Origin: Pinibacter soli
GTDB lineage: Bacteria > Bacteroidota > Bacteroidia > Chitinophagales > Chitinophagaceae
Length of the DNA: 64,000 nt
Direction of reading: 5' to 3'
Assembly (NCBI RefSeq): GCF_029961145.1
Contig: NZ_JASBRG010000001.1
Coordinates: 682,001 to 746,000 of the forward strand
Part shown: positions 36,131-43,904 of the stretch, one piece after another
Layout: the number at the start of each line of letters is the position of its first letter
How positions within the stretch are numbered: position 1 is the stretch's first letter
The notes under the pieces: generated by a model
Seen by the model: only the letters and a program-made list of their open reading frames with translations
Databases searched by the model: none
What the model was told of the DNA's origin: nothing
Position numbers and translations under genes: made by a program

Positions 36131-36511
36131 ATGAGCAAGAAAATCATCGTTACAGATAAAGCGCCAGCTCCAATTGGACCTTATAGCCAGGCTGTACAAG
36201 CGGGTAATATGTTATTTATTTCTGGGCAAATTCCTATCAATCCAGCAACGGGAAATGTTGAGGCAACCGATATTCAAGGTGAAGCGACGCAAGTAATGGA
36301 AAACCTGAAAGCCATTCTAACGGAAGCCGGAACAACGTTTGCCAGTATTGTAAAAACAAACATTTACTTAAGCGACATGAATTTGTTTGCCCAGGTAAAT
36401 GAAGTGTATGGCAAATATTTTGAAAAAGATTTTCCTGCACGAGAAACAGTTGCGGTGAAAGGTTTGCCAAAAGGCGTGAATGTTGAGATCAGTATGATCG
36501 CAGCATTGTAA
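36131..36511 (+). CDS. ridA: RidA-type reactive intermediate deaminase
   Basis: 126 residues, normal length. It hydrolyses reactive enamines/imines made by PLP enzymes such as threonine dehydratase. Seen: APAPIGPYSQAVQAGNMLFISGQIPINPATG, here best read as IGPYSQAV and FISGQIP, then VKTNIYLSDM, and the active-site ARETVAVKGLPKGVNVEISMIA with the conserved Arg and Glu. Cytosolic trimer in the family. It follows the DapB-like gene after a repeat and is followed by GTAGAGACGCG repeats. Confidence 0.95.
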   Translation: MSKKIIVTDKAPAPIGPYSQAVQAGNMLFISGQIPINPATGNVEATDIQGEATQVMENLKAILTEAGTTFASIVKTNIYLSDMNLFAQVNEVYGKYFEKDFPARETVAVKGLPKGVNVEISMIAAL

Positions 36512-36537
36512 TAACTGAATAATTGAATAACAATGTA

Positions 36538-36565
36538 GAGACGCGTATGAACGCGTCTTTTTTTA
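36538..36565 (+). terminator. Terminator-like hairpin after ridA
   Basis: AGACGCGT (36539-36546), loop ATGA, ACGCGTCT (36551-36558), then seven T. It is part of the GTAGAGACGCG repeat and can end the ridA transcript. Confidence 0.7.
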
Positions 36566-36779
36566 TTCGGGAATGTAGTATCCAATGCGGCAGATTGATT
36601 TATTTGTGTTGGAACGTTTGGTGCAAAGGAGACGCGTTCAACGCGTCTCTACCAAGGTCAACATTCAGGACTATTACATTTACTTCGGGTGGTTCTCAGA
36701 CCTAACAGGTTTTGAAAAACCTGTCAAGTCTGATGCAAGTTTCCTTCAGCAAATCTCTATTCTTTGTGACTTTAAAATA

Positions 36780-36806
36780 AAACGTCCCGAAAATTTCGGG
36801 ACGTTT
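36780..36806. terminator. Terminator after kbl
   Basis: AAACGTCCCGAAA and TTTCGGGACGTTT form a perfect 13-bp palindrome. On the minus strand it is followed by TTTTATTTTA, so it suits kbl, which ends at 36834. Confidence 0.8.
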
Positions 36807-36833
36807 CAGTAATTCAGTTACTCAGTTATTCAA

Positions 36834-38021
36834 TTATTTCAGTACACCCAGCTCCTTACCCACTTTTGTAAAACCCGCAATCGCTTTATCCAAATGTTTT
36901 TGCTCATGCGCTGCACTCAACTGTACACGAATACGAGCCTGACCTTTCGCCACAACAGGGAAGAAGAAGCCGATTACGTAAATATCTTCTTCCAACAATT
37001 TAGCAGCAAATTGTTGCGCAATCACTGCATCGTACAGCATGATCGGAACGATCGGGTGATCGCCGGGCTTAATATCAAACCCAGCTTCCGTCATTTTGGA
37101 CCGGAAATATTTTGTATTGAATTCCAGTTTATCACGGAGTTCAGTTGTTTCTGTCAACAGATCCAACACAGCGATAGAAGCACCAACAATGGAAGGCGCA
37201 ACTGTATTAGAGAACAAATACGGGCGGCTACGCTGGCGAAGCATTTCAATCACTTCTTTTTTACCGCTGGTAAAACCGCCGCTGGCGCCGCCAAGCGCTT
37301 TACCTAAAGTACCGGTGATAATGTCTATTCTTCCCATCACATTTCTGTACTCATGCGTACCGCGACCCGTTTTACCCAAAAACCCTGATGAGTGACATTC
37401 GTCGATCATCACAATCGCATCATATTTATCTGCCAGGTCGCAAATTTTATCGAGCTGAGCAATGGTTCCATCCATGCTGAAAGAACCATCGGTAACAATG
37501 ATACGGCTGCGGAGACTTTGCGTTTCTTTCAATTTCTCCTCCAGATCTTCCATATTGTTGTGTTTGTACCTGTATCGTTGTGCCTTACAAAGACGCACAC
37601 CGTCAATGATCGAAGCGTGGTTCAATTCATCGCTGATGATCGCATCCTGATCGCTAAAAAGTGGTTCAAACACGCCGCCGTTTGCATCAAAAGCGGCAGC
37701 GTATAAAATAGTATCTTCTGTACCTAAGAACTTTGCAATTTTTTGTTCCAACTCTTTATGAATATCCTGCGTTCCACAAATAAAACGAACACTACTCATT
37801 CCGTAACCGTGTGAGTCAATGGCTTTATGTGCTGCTTCAATTACTTTAGGATTTGCAGATAGACCAAGGTAGTTGTTGGCGCAAAAGTTCAATACCGTTT
37901 TCCCATTCACCTGAATTTCAGGACCTTGTTCACTGGTAATGATGCGTTCCGTTTTAAAAAGGCCGGCTTCTTTTATCTCGCCCAGCTCTTTGCTTATCCG
38001 TTCTACGAATTTGGTATTCAT
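36834..38021 (-). CDS. kbl: Glycine C-acetyltransferase (2-amino-3-ketobutyrate CoA ligase)
   Basis: 395 residues. PLP enzyme that cleaves 2-amino-3-ketobutyrate with CoA to glycine and acetyl-CoA in threonine breakdown. Seen: VLNFCANNYLGLS, YGMSSVRFICGTQDIHKELE, the PLP-contact VMIDECHSSGFLGKTGRGTHEY and the Schiff-base segment TGTLGKALGGASGGF (Lys). Length is normal. No tdh (threonine dehydrogenase) gene is nearby. A perfect TATTTTTG -7 box lies 24 bp upstream of its start. Divergent from the small Cys-rich gene at 38162. Confidence 0.95.
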   Translation of the reverse strand: MNTKFVERISKELGEIKEAGLFKTERIITSEQGPEIQVNGKTVLNFCANNYLGLSANPKVIEAAHKAIDSHGYGMSSVRFICGTQDIHKELEQKIAKFLGTEDTILYAAAFDANGGVFEPLFSDQDAIISDELNHASIIDGVRLCKAQRYRYKHNNMEDLEEKLKETQSLRSRIIVTDGSFSMDGTIAQLDKICDLADKYDAIVMIDECHSSGFLGKTGRGTHEYRNVMGRIDIITGTLGKALGGASGGFTSGKKEVIEMLRQRSRPYLFSNTVAPSIVGASIAVLDLLTETTELRDKLEFNTKYFRSKMTEAGFDIKPGDHPIVPIMLYDAVIAQQFAAKLLEEDIYVIGFFFPVVAKGQARIRVQLSAAHEQKHLDKAIAGFTKVGKELGVLK

Positions 38022-38044
38022 TGATTCATATTTAATTTGGAGCC

Positions 38045-38052
38045 CAAAAATA
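38045..38052 (-). promoter_or_regulatory. -7 box of kbl
   Basis: Minus-strand TATTTTTG matches TAnnTTTG, 23 bp before the kbl start. Confidence 0.45.
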
Positions 38053-38127
38053 GGGAATACTGATAGCCTGAAACACCAAATTTTAATTATGCAAAAAAAT
38101 CCTAATTTAGGTGTAACCTTTTTTGTG

Positions 38128-38135
38128 TACCTTCG
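38128..38135 (+). promoter_or_regulatory. Possible -7 box of the small Cys-rich gene
   Basis: TACCTTCG differs from TAnnTTTG at one position and lies 26 bp before the ATG at 38162. Confidence 0.3.
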
Positions 38136-38161
38136 TCATACTTCTAATAAACTTAACGATT

Positions 38162-38365
38162 ATGAAAGCAACAGCATTATACAGGCTGGCTTTTTTATTG
38201 ATCATCCTTGGTGCCAGTGTTTTCCTTTATGCATATAACCATAAGGAAAAGCCTGCAACGGATGATTGCACAGAAGGCGGAAGGAAAAGTTGCTGCGAGA
38301 AAAAGGCTGACAGCGAATTCATCATTCTTGAATCGATCGTTGATCGCCTGACAGCTTGCAGATAA
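38162..38365 (+). CDS. Small membrane-anchored Cys-rich protein, unknown
   Basis: 67 residues from the ATG at 38162 (MKATALYRLAFLLII); an in-frame ATG 13 codons earlier adds a second hydrophobic stretch and overlaps the likely promoter. One N-terminal membrane segment (about 4-22) is followed by a short charged domain with four Cys (DDCTEGGRKSCCEKK and the final TACR). No family recognised. Transcribed away from kbl and followed at once by a strong terminator, which supports a real independent gene. The cysteines would be outside the cytoplasm if the N terminus is inside. Confidence 0.6.
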   Translation: MKATALYRLAFLLIILGASVFLYAYNHKEKPATDDCTEGGRKSCCEKKADSEFIILESIVDRLTACR

Positions 38366-38392
38366 AATATTAATTTCATCCCTACTCAATAT

Positions 38393-38416
38393 AACCAGCT
38401 CCGGCTGGTTTTTTTA
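38393..38416 (+). terminator. Terminator after the small Cys-rich gene
   Basis: AACCAGC (38393-38399), loop TCCG, GCTGGTT (38404-38410), then T-run. Confidence 0.85.
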
Positions 38417-38430
38417 TGGACGTGAAAAGC

Positions 38431-38552
38431 GTGAATGGTCAATGATCAATCGTGAGTGGGACGCCGAGCGTTTGAGAACCAGCACTATCTTGAATTTCCA
38501 TCCTGTGCGGCGAGCCTCATTCACAATTCACGATTCCCGATTGACGATTCCC
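38431..38552. repeat. Palindromic 'GTGAATGGTCAATGATCAATCG' type repeat
   Basis: The left part GTGAATGGTCAATGATCAAT and the right part TCACGATTCCCGATTGACGA with CATTCACAATTCACGATT are loosely complementary around a GC-richer centre. It fills most of the gap before the sigma factor gene. Confidence 0.55.
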
Positions 38553-38640
38553 TTTTTTTCAGATTTTTTGTAACATTCCTGTACTGCCCTGCGTATAACT
38601 ATTAAATTAAACATCAACATTACCGTTAGAGCTGCTGTTT

Positions 38641-39126
38641 ATGACAGAAAAGGACTACAACGAATGCGTTAGAAACTGTGCCGATAATGTATACCGGTTT
38701 ATCGTGAAGAATCTTCGTCATGAAGAGGATGCACGAGACGTGGTGCAGACAGCTTTCGAAAAATTGTGGCGCAACAGGAATGAAATTGATGCGGAAAAAA
38801 GCAAATCGTATCTTTTTACCATCGCTTATCATCAAATGATTGATCATCTGAGAAAAGTGAGAAGAATACATTTAAAAGACGAATTTCACGAAACAACAAG
38901 CATAAGCAATAAGCCAACCAATAACCTTAAAAGAGTGCTCGAAGAAGCCTTATCCAAACTGAACGAAACGCAGAGAAGTCTTGTCCTGCTGAAAGATTAC
39001 GAAGGATATTCCTATGAAGAAATCGGTGCAATCACCAATCTCAGCGAGAGCCAGGTAAAAGTGTACTTGCACCGGGCACGTATTTTATTGAAAAACTATC
39101 TGGTAAGTCCCGAAAATGTTTTGTAG
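38641..39126 (+). CDS. ECF-type RNA polymerase sigma factor
   Basis: 161 residues. Region 2 (about 10-75: VYRFIVKNLRHEEDARDVVQ, then AFEKLWRNRNEI and FTIAYHQMIDHLRKV) and region 4 (about 100-155: LNETQRSLVLLKDYEGYSYE, then EIGAITNLSESQVKVYLHRAR) are both complete; there is no region 1 or 3, as in ECF sigma factors. It directs RNA polymerase to a special promoter set when freed from its anti-sigma factor. The next gene, 24 bp downstream, looks like that anti-sigma factor, followed by an outer-membrane barrel that may be regulated with them. Confidence 0.93.
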   Translation: MTEKDYNECVRNCADNVYRFIVKNLRHEEDARDVVQTAFEKLWRNRNEIDAEKSKSYLFTIAYHQMIDHLRKVRRIHLKDEFHETTSISNKPTNNLKRVLEEALSKLNETQRSLVLLKDYEGYSYEEIGAITNLSESQVKVYLHRARILLKNYLVSPENVL

Positions 39127-39150
39127 GATTTATCAAACAACAAAATAAAA

Positions 39151-40278
39151 ATGGAAATAAACCGCCATAATTACGAAGAATACTTTCTACTGTACATTGA
39201 CAATGAGTTGTCGGTTGCGGACAGAACTTCTGTTGATGTATTCGTAGAACAAAATCCGGACCTGCGGCCAGAACTGGAAGCGTTGCGACAATCTCTTTTC
39301 TTACCGGAAGAAAAAATTGTTTTCCCCGGCATAGCTGGCCTTTTCAAAAATGAGAACGCGGCAACTATAGACGCCAATAACTGCGAGGAATATTTTGTAC
39401 TGTATCATGATGGTGAGTTAACGGCTTCCGACGAAAAATTGGTGGAAGATTTTGTTCTGGATCATCCGCAACATAAAGCTGACTTTGAACTTATTCAAAA
39501 GGCAAGACTAGAAGCAGACCAAACAATAGTATTTGAAAATAAACAGGTTCTGTATAAACGAGAGAAGACGGAAAAAGTAATTTACTTCACATGGTTGAGA
39601 TGGTCCGCTGCTGCGGCTGTGATTGTGATTGCAGGGTTGTTGTGGTTCAATAAAAGCAATTTGTTTACCGGCAAATCAGCTGAACGACCAATCGCATCAG
39701 TTGGTGAACATCCAAAAAACAGCGCCATTGAAAGCAACCCGGCACCTGCCAAAATTCAATCAACTACGCAGCCAGAAAATGCTGTGCCGGCGGCTCAGCA
39801 AAATGAAACTCCTGGCAGCATTAAAACCCCATCTTCAGGAGAGGTTACGGAAACAACGCATGAAGTAAAAAACGGAGCGGGCACAGATGGCCAGCATACA
39901 GGAACACCTTCTGCAACCAATGCCGATAAGGTGAGAAACAGTATTACTGCAGATCCGTCAATGGCGATAACCGATATTCCTCTGACATCTAGCAAAGTAT
40001 ACCCTGTGAAAAACGATGTTGCAGTGAACGATCCAAACGTAAGCAAGATAAATGAACACATTAAACCCAACATAGCGAACGCCACACTTGCAAGTGAAAG
40101 CGATGAGAAAACAACCGACAATGCAGACCTTGCCAATAACGAATCATCACTTGGTAGAAAAAGCGGGCTAAGAGGCTTCATCCGCAAAGCAACCCGGGTG
40201 ATTGAACGTAATGCAAATGTTGATCCTGAGGAAAGACCAGGCATTATGATTGGCAATTTTGCGATCGCTACAAAATAA
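39151..40278 (+). CDS. Probable anti-sigma factor with duplicated N-terminal module
   Basis: 375 residues. Two copies of an acidic helical module: NYEEYFLLYIDNELSVADRT (about 7-26) and NCEEYFVLYHDGELTASDEK (about 76-95), each followed by VxxFVxxxPxxxxELExL-type sequence. This resembles the sigma-binding start of anti-sigma factors (YxELL-YlDgELs), but the zinc ligands HxxxCxxC are absent. One membrane segment (about 150-166) leads to a long, low-complexity Thr/Pro/Asn-rich periplasmic region (170-330) and a Lys/Arg-rich end. Position after the sigma gene supports the role. A tandem module is unusual and could bind two sigma molecules or grip one twice. The stop is followed by a GGGCGAAT repeat. 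Confidence 0.75.
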   Translation: MEINRHNYEEYFLLYIDNELSVADRTSVDVFVEQNPDLRPELEALRQSLFLPEEKIVFPGIAGLFKNENAATIDANNCEEYFVLYHDGELTASDEKLVEDFVLDHPQHKADFELIQKARLEADQTIVFENKQVLYKREKTEKVIYFTWLRWSAAAAVIVIAGLLWFNKSNLFTGKSAERPIASVGEHPKNSAIESNPAPAKIQSTTQPENAVPAAQQNETPGSIKTPSSGEVTETTHEVKNGAGTDGQHTGTPSATNADKVRNSITADPSMAITDIPLTSSKVYPVKNDVAVNDPNVSKINEHIKPNIANATLASESDEKTTDNADLANNESSLGRKSGLRGFIRKATRVIERNANVDPEERPGIMIGNFAIATK

Positions 40279-40326
40279 GACGGGCGAATGCGCCCTGTCC
40301 GAAAAAGGGCGAATACAATTCGCCCC
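40276..40326. repeat. Palindromic GGGCGAAT repeat
   Basis: GGGCGAATGCGCCC and GGGCGAAT-ACA-ATTCGCCC follow the stop of the anti-sigma gene. A hairpin-forming interspersed element inside the operon, before the outer-membrane protein gene. Confidence 0.7.
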
Positions 40327-40368
40327 GACATTCACAAGATTTATCAACTCTTTTTAAACAACAAGTAT

Positions 40369-41250
40369 ATGCACAAACTGTATTTACTATTAGCCGCCTT
40401 ATGTATCACTACCATCAGCATGGCACAGTCAGATACCACCCGCCCGAAAACTGATACAGTGAAAGTTAAAAATGACACTATTGTGGTAGGCGGGATGATC
40501 ATCATCAAAACGCCCAGCGACCAGCAGCCAGAGCCGCAAAAACACAATAAGAAAGACTTTTACGTAAATCTTCCGAAGAAGAAAAAGAACCCTAACCTGA
40601 GTACCAACTGGCTCGTGTTTGACTTTGGTTTCAATAATATGGACGATAAAACAAATTACTCTTCACCTGCAGTGCAGCAACTTTTTTCTCCTGCAGGAAG
40701 TGGTAACGCAGATTGGTTTGATCAGCGCAATGGCAAATCCGTGAACGTGAACATTTGGTTTTTTATGCAGCGTTTGAATTTGGTTCAACACATTCTTAAC
40801 CTGAAATATGGATTGGGACTTGAGCTATATAACTTCCGATATTCGCAACCGATTCGTTTTGACACCGACCCAACAAACGGTTACAGCTACTATTTGGATC
40901 GCACACAAAACTATTCAAAGAACAAGTTGGCGACAGACTACCTGGCCGTACCGGTAATGTTGAACTTCAACTTTACGCCTGGAAAAAAGCCATGGGAAAC
41001 TTTTGGATTGAGCGCCGGCGTTAGTATGGGCTATCTGTATTCTTCCCGTCAAAAAGTTATCAATGAACAGGGAAAAAATAAGATCCATAACAATTTTGAC
41101 ATGGAAGAATTCAAGTTGTCTTACATAGCCGAGTTGCAATTAGGTTTCATAAAACTCTACGGCTCTTATGCATCTAAAAGTATCTTCAAAAACGGTATCA
41201 ATCAAACGCCGTATGCAATCGGTGTAAGGTTCAGCAATCAATCTTTTTAA
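40369..41250 (+). CDS. Outer-membrane beta-barrel protein (PorT-like)
   Basis: 293 residues from the ATG at 40369 (MHKLYLLLAALCITTISMAQ, signal peptide 1-20); an earlier ATG at 40288 lies in repeat sequence. A linker rich in Thr/Asp/Lys/Pro (21-75) is followed by a beta-barrel with strand pattern LVFDFGFNNM, YGLGLELYNF, PVMLNFNFTP, GLSAGVSMGYLY and a closing YAIGVRFSNQSF. It fits the PorT/OmpA-like small barrels of Bacteroidota. Third gene after the sigma/anti-sigma pair, so it is likely controlled with them; cell-envelope stress sensing is an inference. Confidence 0.8.
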   Translation: MHKLYLLLAALCITTISMAQSDTTRPKTDTVKVKNDTIVVGGMIIIKTPSDQQPEPQKHNKKDFYVNLPKKKKNPNLSTNWLVFDFGFNNMDDKTNYSSPAVQQLFSPAGSGNADWFDQRNGKSVNVNIWFFMQRLNLVQHILNLKYGLGLELYNFRYSQPIRFDTDPTNGYSYYLDRTQNYSKNKLATDYLAVPVMLNFNFTPGKKPWETFGLSAGVSMGYLYSSRQKVINEQGKNKIHNNFDMEEFKLSYIAELQLGFIKLYGSYASKSIFKNGINQTPYAIGVRFSNQSF

Positions 41251-41270
41251 TAGAAGAAACTAGTAGTTGA

Positions 41271-41311
41271 AAAGCGTCGGCGAGTTTCAAACTTTCCGAC
41301 GCTTTTTCTTT
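41271..41311 (+). terminator. Terminator of the sigma/anti-sigma/barrel operon
   Basis: AAAGCGTCGG (41271-41280) pairs with CCGACGCTTT (41296-41305), with an inner GTTT/AAAC, then a T-rich tail. Confidence 0.8.
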
Positions 41312-41374
41312 TGCAAAAAGTATAATCTCGCTCTGCAAGGCTTGCAGCCTTGCAGCACTATCTCGCTGCCTCTG

Positions 41375-41432
41375 GCCACTATATCGCTGCAAGCGACAGA
41401 ATAAACCTCCGAAGCTGGAAGCTTCGGAGAGC
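41375..41432. repeat. Left repeat flanking hicAB
   Basis: GCCACTATATCGCTGCAAGC plus GACAGAATAAACCTCCGAAG and CTGGAAGCTTCGGAGAGC. Contains CCGAAGCT-GGA-AGCTTCGG. A near-copy in the same orientation stands at 42203-42267, on the other side of hicAB. Next to it GCAAGGCTTGCAGCCTTGC (about 41336-41356) is another palindrome. Confidence 0.7.
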
Positions 41433-41458
41433 AGCGTAAAAACTGTCACGAACTCGAA

Positions 41459-41875
41459 CTAAACAATACTTGCCAGCGCATTTATTTGCTTGTTAATGGT
41501 AATAATGCCCGCAGCGATCTTTTCGTTTTGTTCAGCCCTTGGCTTACGATGACCTGTAAGGTAATGACTTAACTGCTTCTCATTTATTCCCGTTACGCGG
41601 GATAATGCAGAACGCGTAATTAAGCCATCTGCCAAATGCAACATTGCTGAACCTTGCAGAGCAAAATCCAATTCATATTTACCTTTAACAATATAGTTGG
41701 GCAATTTATCACCGTCTGCCAGAGATGCTTCAATATGGAATTTGAATGCTTCTGCAAATTTCTGCTTTACGTCATCCAGAGTTTTGCCGGTAGCAAAAAC
41801 AACTCCGTTTATTTCTCCGGTGCCGGCACTAAAATTGTCGCCGGACCATTCTACCAATACTGCGATCTTTTTCAT
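41459..41875 (-). CDS. hicB: HicB-family antitoxin
   Basis: 138 residues from MKKIAVLVEWSGDNFSAGTG (ATG at 41875; an alternative is 4 codons earlier). N-terminal partial RNase-H-like fold with FSAGTGEINGVVFATGKTLDDVKQ (split pattern typical of HicB), and a C-terminal helix-turn-helix (about 92-138: ITRSALSRVTGINEKQLSHY) for DNA binding and autoregulation. It neutralises the HicA ribonuclease encoded just upstream on the same strand (25-bp gap). Gene order toxin then antitoxin is the usual one for hicAB. Confidence 0.9.
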   Translation of the reverse strand: MKKIAVLVEWSGDNFSAGTGEINGVVFATGKTLDDVKQKFAEAFKFHIEASLADGDKLPNYIVKGKYELDFALQGSAMLHLADGLITRSALSRVTGINEKQLSHYLTGHRKPRAEQNEKIAAGIITINKQINALASIV

Positions 41876-41900
41876 TTTAGCGTTCATTAAGTGGGCAGGT

Positions 41901-42098
41901 TTATCGCCATCCCGCTTGTTTAAAAATACTGTTTAAGAGCTCTTGCGATAATGTGTCGCTTGACTTTCCATTCACAGTAACTTTTCCTCTTTTGCTACCG
42001 TGTTTAAATTGCCTGTGACTCGTACCGTTTTGACTGTGAAGAAACCAACCGTCTGCTTTTAGCATATCAATTATTTCTTTCACCTTAAATCTTTTCAT
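41901..42098 (-). CDS. hicA: HicA-family toxin (mRNA interferase)
   Basis: 65 residues, normal for HicA, a double-stranded-RNA-binding fold that cleaves mRNA. Seen: KVKEIIDMLKADGWFLHSQN, GTSHRQFKHGSKRGKVTVNG with the catalytic His in SHRQF, and the closing LLNSIFKQAGW. Paired with hicB. The module lies between two related repeats (41375-41432 and 42203-42267), which suggests insertion into, or movement with, a repeat. Confidence 0.92.
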   Translation of the reverse strand: MKRFKVKEIIDMLKADGWFLHSQNGTSHRQFKHGSKRGKVTVNGKSSDTLSQELLNSIFKQAGWR

Positions 42099-42202
42099 GG
42101 GTTAAGGATTTCCGCTTGACACTTCAAAGATAGAAATATTTCTATCATTTATATAATCGCACTGACGTTTAATTTCTTTCTGCTTTGCAACCCTATTCTG
42201 TT

Positions 42203-42267
42203 GCCACTATTAATGATATCGCTGAAAGCTACAGAATAACTATCCGAAGCCGGAAGCTTCGAAGAGC
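42203..42267. repeat. Right repeat flanking hicAB
   Basis: GCCACTATTAATGATATCGC plus TGAAAGCTACAGAATAACTA and TCCGAAGCCGGAAGCTTCGA. Same order of words and orientation as the left copy, with small indels. Confidence 0.7.
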
Positions 42268-42414
42268 CAAACACCAAGTAACCACATTGCAAAACTCATC
42301 TTAATTGTTTTCTTTTGTATCGGACTTATTTCAACGATTGTTTTGCGCTTCCAGCCTGGAAATGCTTCACTATGTATTGTATTCAAATCTTTCATTACCG
42401 CTAAATCTCTCTTT

Positions 42415-43716
42415 ATGCAACGCAGAAGTTTTCTAAAGGATGCCGGATTGTTGCTTACAGGCGCATCCATTTTACCCAAAATATCTCATGCCGAATCTTT
42501 AGATAATACGCCTTTCAAAGTTGATTCATGGGCCGCAGTGCGCCAGCAATTTCTACTACAGACAGATTACATTCACATGGCGTTAATGTTGCTTGCTTCA
42601 CATCCAAAACCTGTAAGAGATGCTATCGACTATCACCGTAAAATGCTAGACGCGAATCCGTGTGGATACTGGGAAAGCCAGTACCCAACTATGGAGGACA
42701 GCATCGCACAATCTGCCGGCAAATTTTTTGATGTCGATCCAAAAGAAATTGCTTTAACCGATAGTACTACCATGGGCCTTGCTATGTTGTACAACGGATT
42801 TCGTCTTACAGAAAATGATGAAGTGCTAACAACTGTACATGATCATTACTCTACAGAAAAATCACTAGAATTTGCAGCTGCAAAAAGCAATACAACCATA
42901 AGAAGGATCACACTATATGAAGATCCCGCAAAAGCAAGTGTTGATGAGATTGTAACAGCACTTACAAACGGCATTACAACGAAAACAAAACTGGTTGCCG
43001 TTACCTGGGTACATTCATGCACGGGTGTAAAGCTGCCCATTAAGGTAATGACAGACGCAGTGAGAGCAGTGAGCGCAAAACAAGGAAGAAGAATTTATTT
43101 TGCTGTGGATGGAGTACATGCAACAGGTATTGAAAACTTTAGTATAAAAGATCTCGGCTGTGATTTTTTTGTTGCCAGTACACACAAATGGATCTTTGGG
43201 CCACGTGGCACTGGCATTCTATGGGCGAAGAAAGATACATGGAACCAGCTTTCACCAACCATTCCAGCGTTTTCAAATTATGCATATGGCATGTGGCTGG
43301 GAATGGTGCCGGACGGAAAAATCCCATTTGGCGATTGGTGCACACCGGGAGGTTTTCATTCTTTTGAACACAGATGGGCGCTGCCAAAGGCATTTGAATT
43401 TCATACACAAATTGGTAGAGATAAAATTGAGTCACGCAGTCATGAACTAAGTACGTTACTGAAAAATAATTTGATGGAGATGAAAAACATAACGCTGCAT
43501 ACGCCAGCCTCTCCTTCTCTGTCCGCAGCAATCAATTGCTTTGAAGTGGCCGGCTTTAAAAATCCCGATACAGTTGTAGCAAAACTGCACGTTAAAAAAA
43601 TAATTGCAAGCTCTTCTCCATATCGGGTGAGTTACGTAAGATTAACGCCGTGCATTCTCAATTCTGAGGAAGAAGTGCAGACTTGTTTAAAGGCTTTGCA
43701 AACACTTAACGCATAA
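42415..43716 (+). CDS. Tat-exported class V aminotransferase (isopenicillin-N-epimerase-like)
   Basis: 433 residues from the ATG at 42415, which places the Tat signal MQRRSFLKDAGLLLTGASIL at the N terminus; an earlier in-frame ATG at 42343 would bury it. PLP-dependent fold type I: LTDSTTMGLAMLYNGF (cofactor loop), YFAVDGVHATGIENF (Asp) and FFVASTHKWIFGPRGTG with the Schiff-base Lys. The substrate is unknown; relatives include cysteine desulfurase-like and isopenicillin N epimerase-like proteins. An exported PLP enzyme is uncommon but this subgroup is known in Bacteroidota. A repeat begins right at its stop codon. Confidence 0.88.
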   Translation: MQRRSFLKDAGLLLTGASILPKISHAESLDNTPFKVDSWAAVRQQFLLQTDYIHMALMLLASHPKPVRDAIDYHRKMLDANPCGYWESQYPTMEDSIAQSAGKFFDVDPKEIALTDSTTMGLAMLYNGFRLTENDEVLTTVHDHYSTEKSLEFAAAKSNTTIRRITLYEDPAKASVDEIVTALTNGITTKTKLVAVTWVHSCTGVKLPIKVMTDAVRAVSAKQGRRIYFAVDGVHATGIENFSIKDLGCDFFVASTHKWIFGPRGTGILWAKKDTWNQLSPTIPAFSNYAYGMWLGMVPDGKIPFGDWCTPGGFHSFEHRWALPKAFEFHTQIGRDKIESRSHELSTLLKNNLMEMKNITLHTPASPSLSAAINCFEVAGFKNPDTVVAKLHVKKIIASSSPYRVSYVRLTPCILNSEEEVQTCLKALQTLNA

Positions 43717-43827
43717 TTGAAAATTGAAAGTTGAAAATGGAAAATGGAAAATGGAGGGATTTTAAAATTTGTTCATCTTCAACCTTGGAGCAGCATTTTC
43801 AATTTTCAACTTTCAACTTTCAATTAA
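43717..43827. repeat. Palindromic 'TTGAAAATTGAAAGTTG' repeat
   Basis: TTGAAAATTGAAAGTTGAAA (43717-43736) on the left and TTTTCAATTTTCAACTTTCA with CTTTCAATT on the right form a long inverted repeat. It begins at the stop codon of the aminotransferase. Confidence 0.8.
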
Positions 43828-43904
43828 ATTCAAATTTTCCATTAAAAAGATTTGATTAAATTGAGGCTGTAAACAAAGCGGAAGATTAAGTTTAACGATT
43901 GACT

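Larger units (their letters stand above)
36512..36833. repeat. 322-bp gap filled by several repeat types
   Basis: No gene. In order: TAACTGAATAATTGAATAAC at the RidA stop; AGACGCGT/ACGCGTCT hairpin with a T-run (36539-36565); an inverted partner copy (36628-36653), so that GTAGAGACGCGT (36535-36546) and ACGCGTCTCTAC (36641-36652) enclose the piece; ACAGGTTTT/AAAACCTGT (36705-36724); and the kbl terminator (36780-36806). Each is a known-looking interspersed repeat type. Confidence 0.8.
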
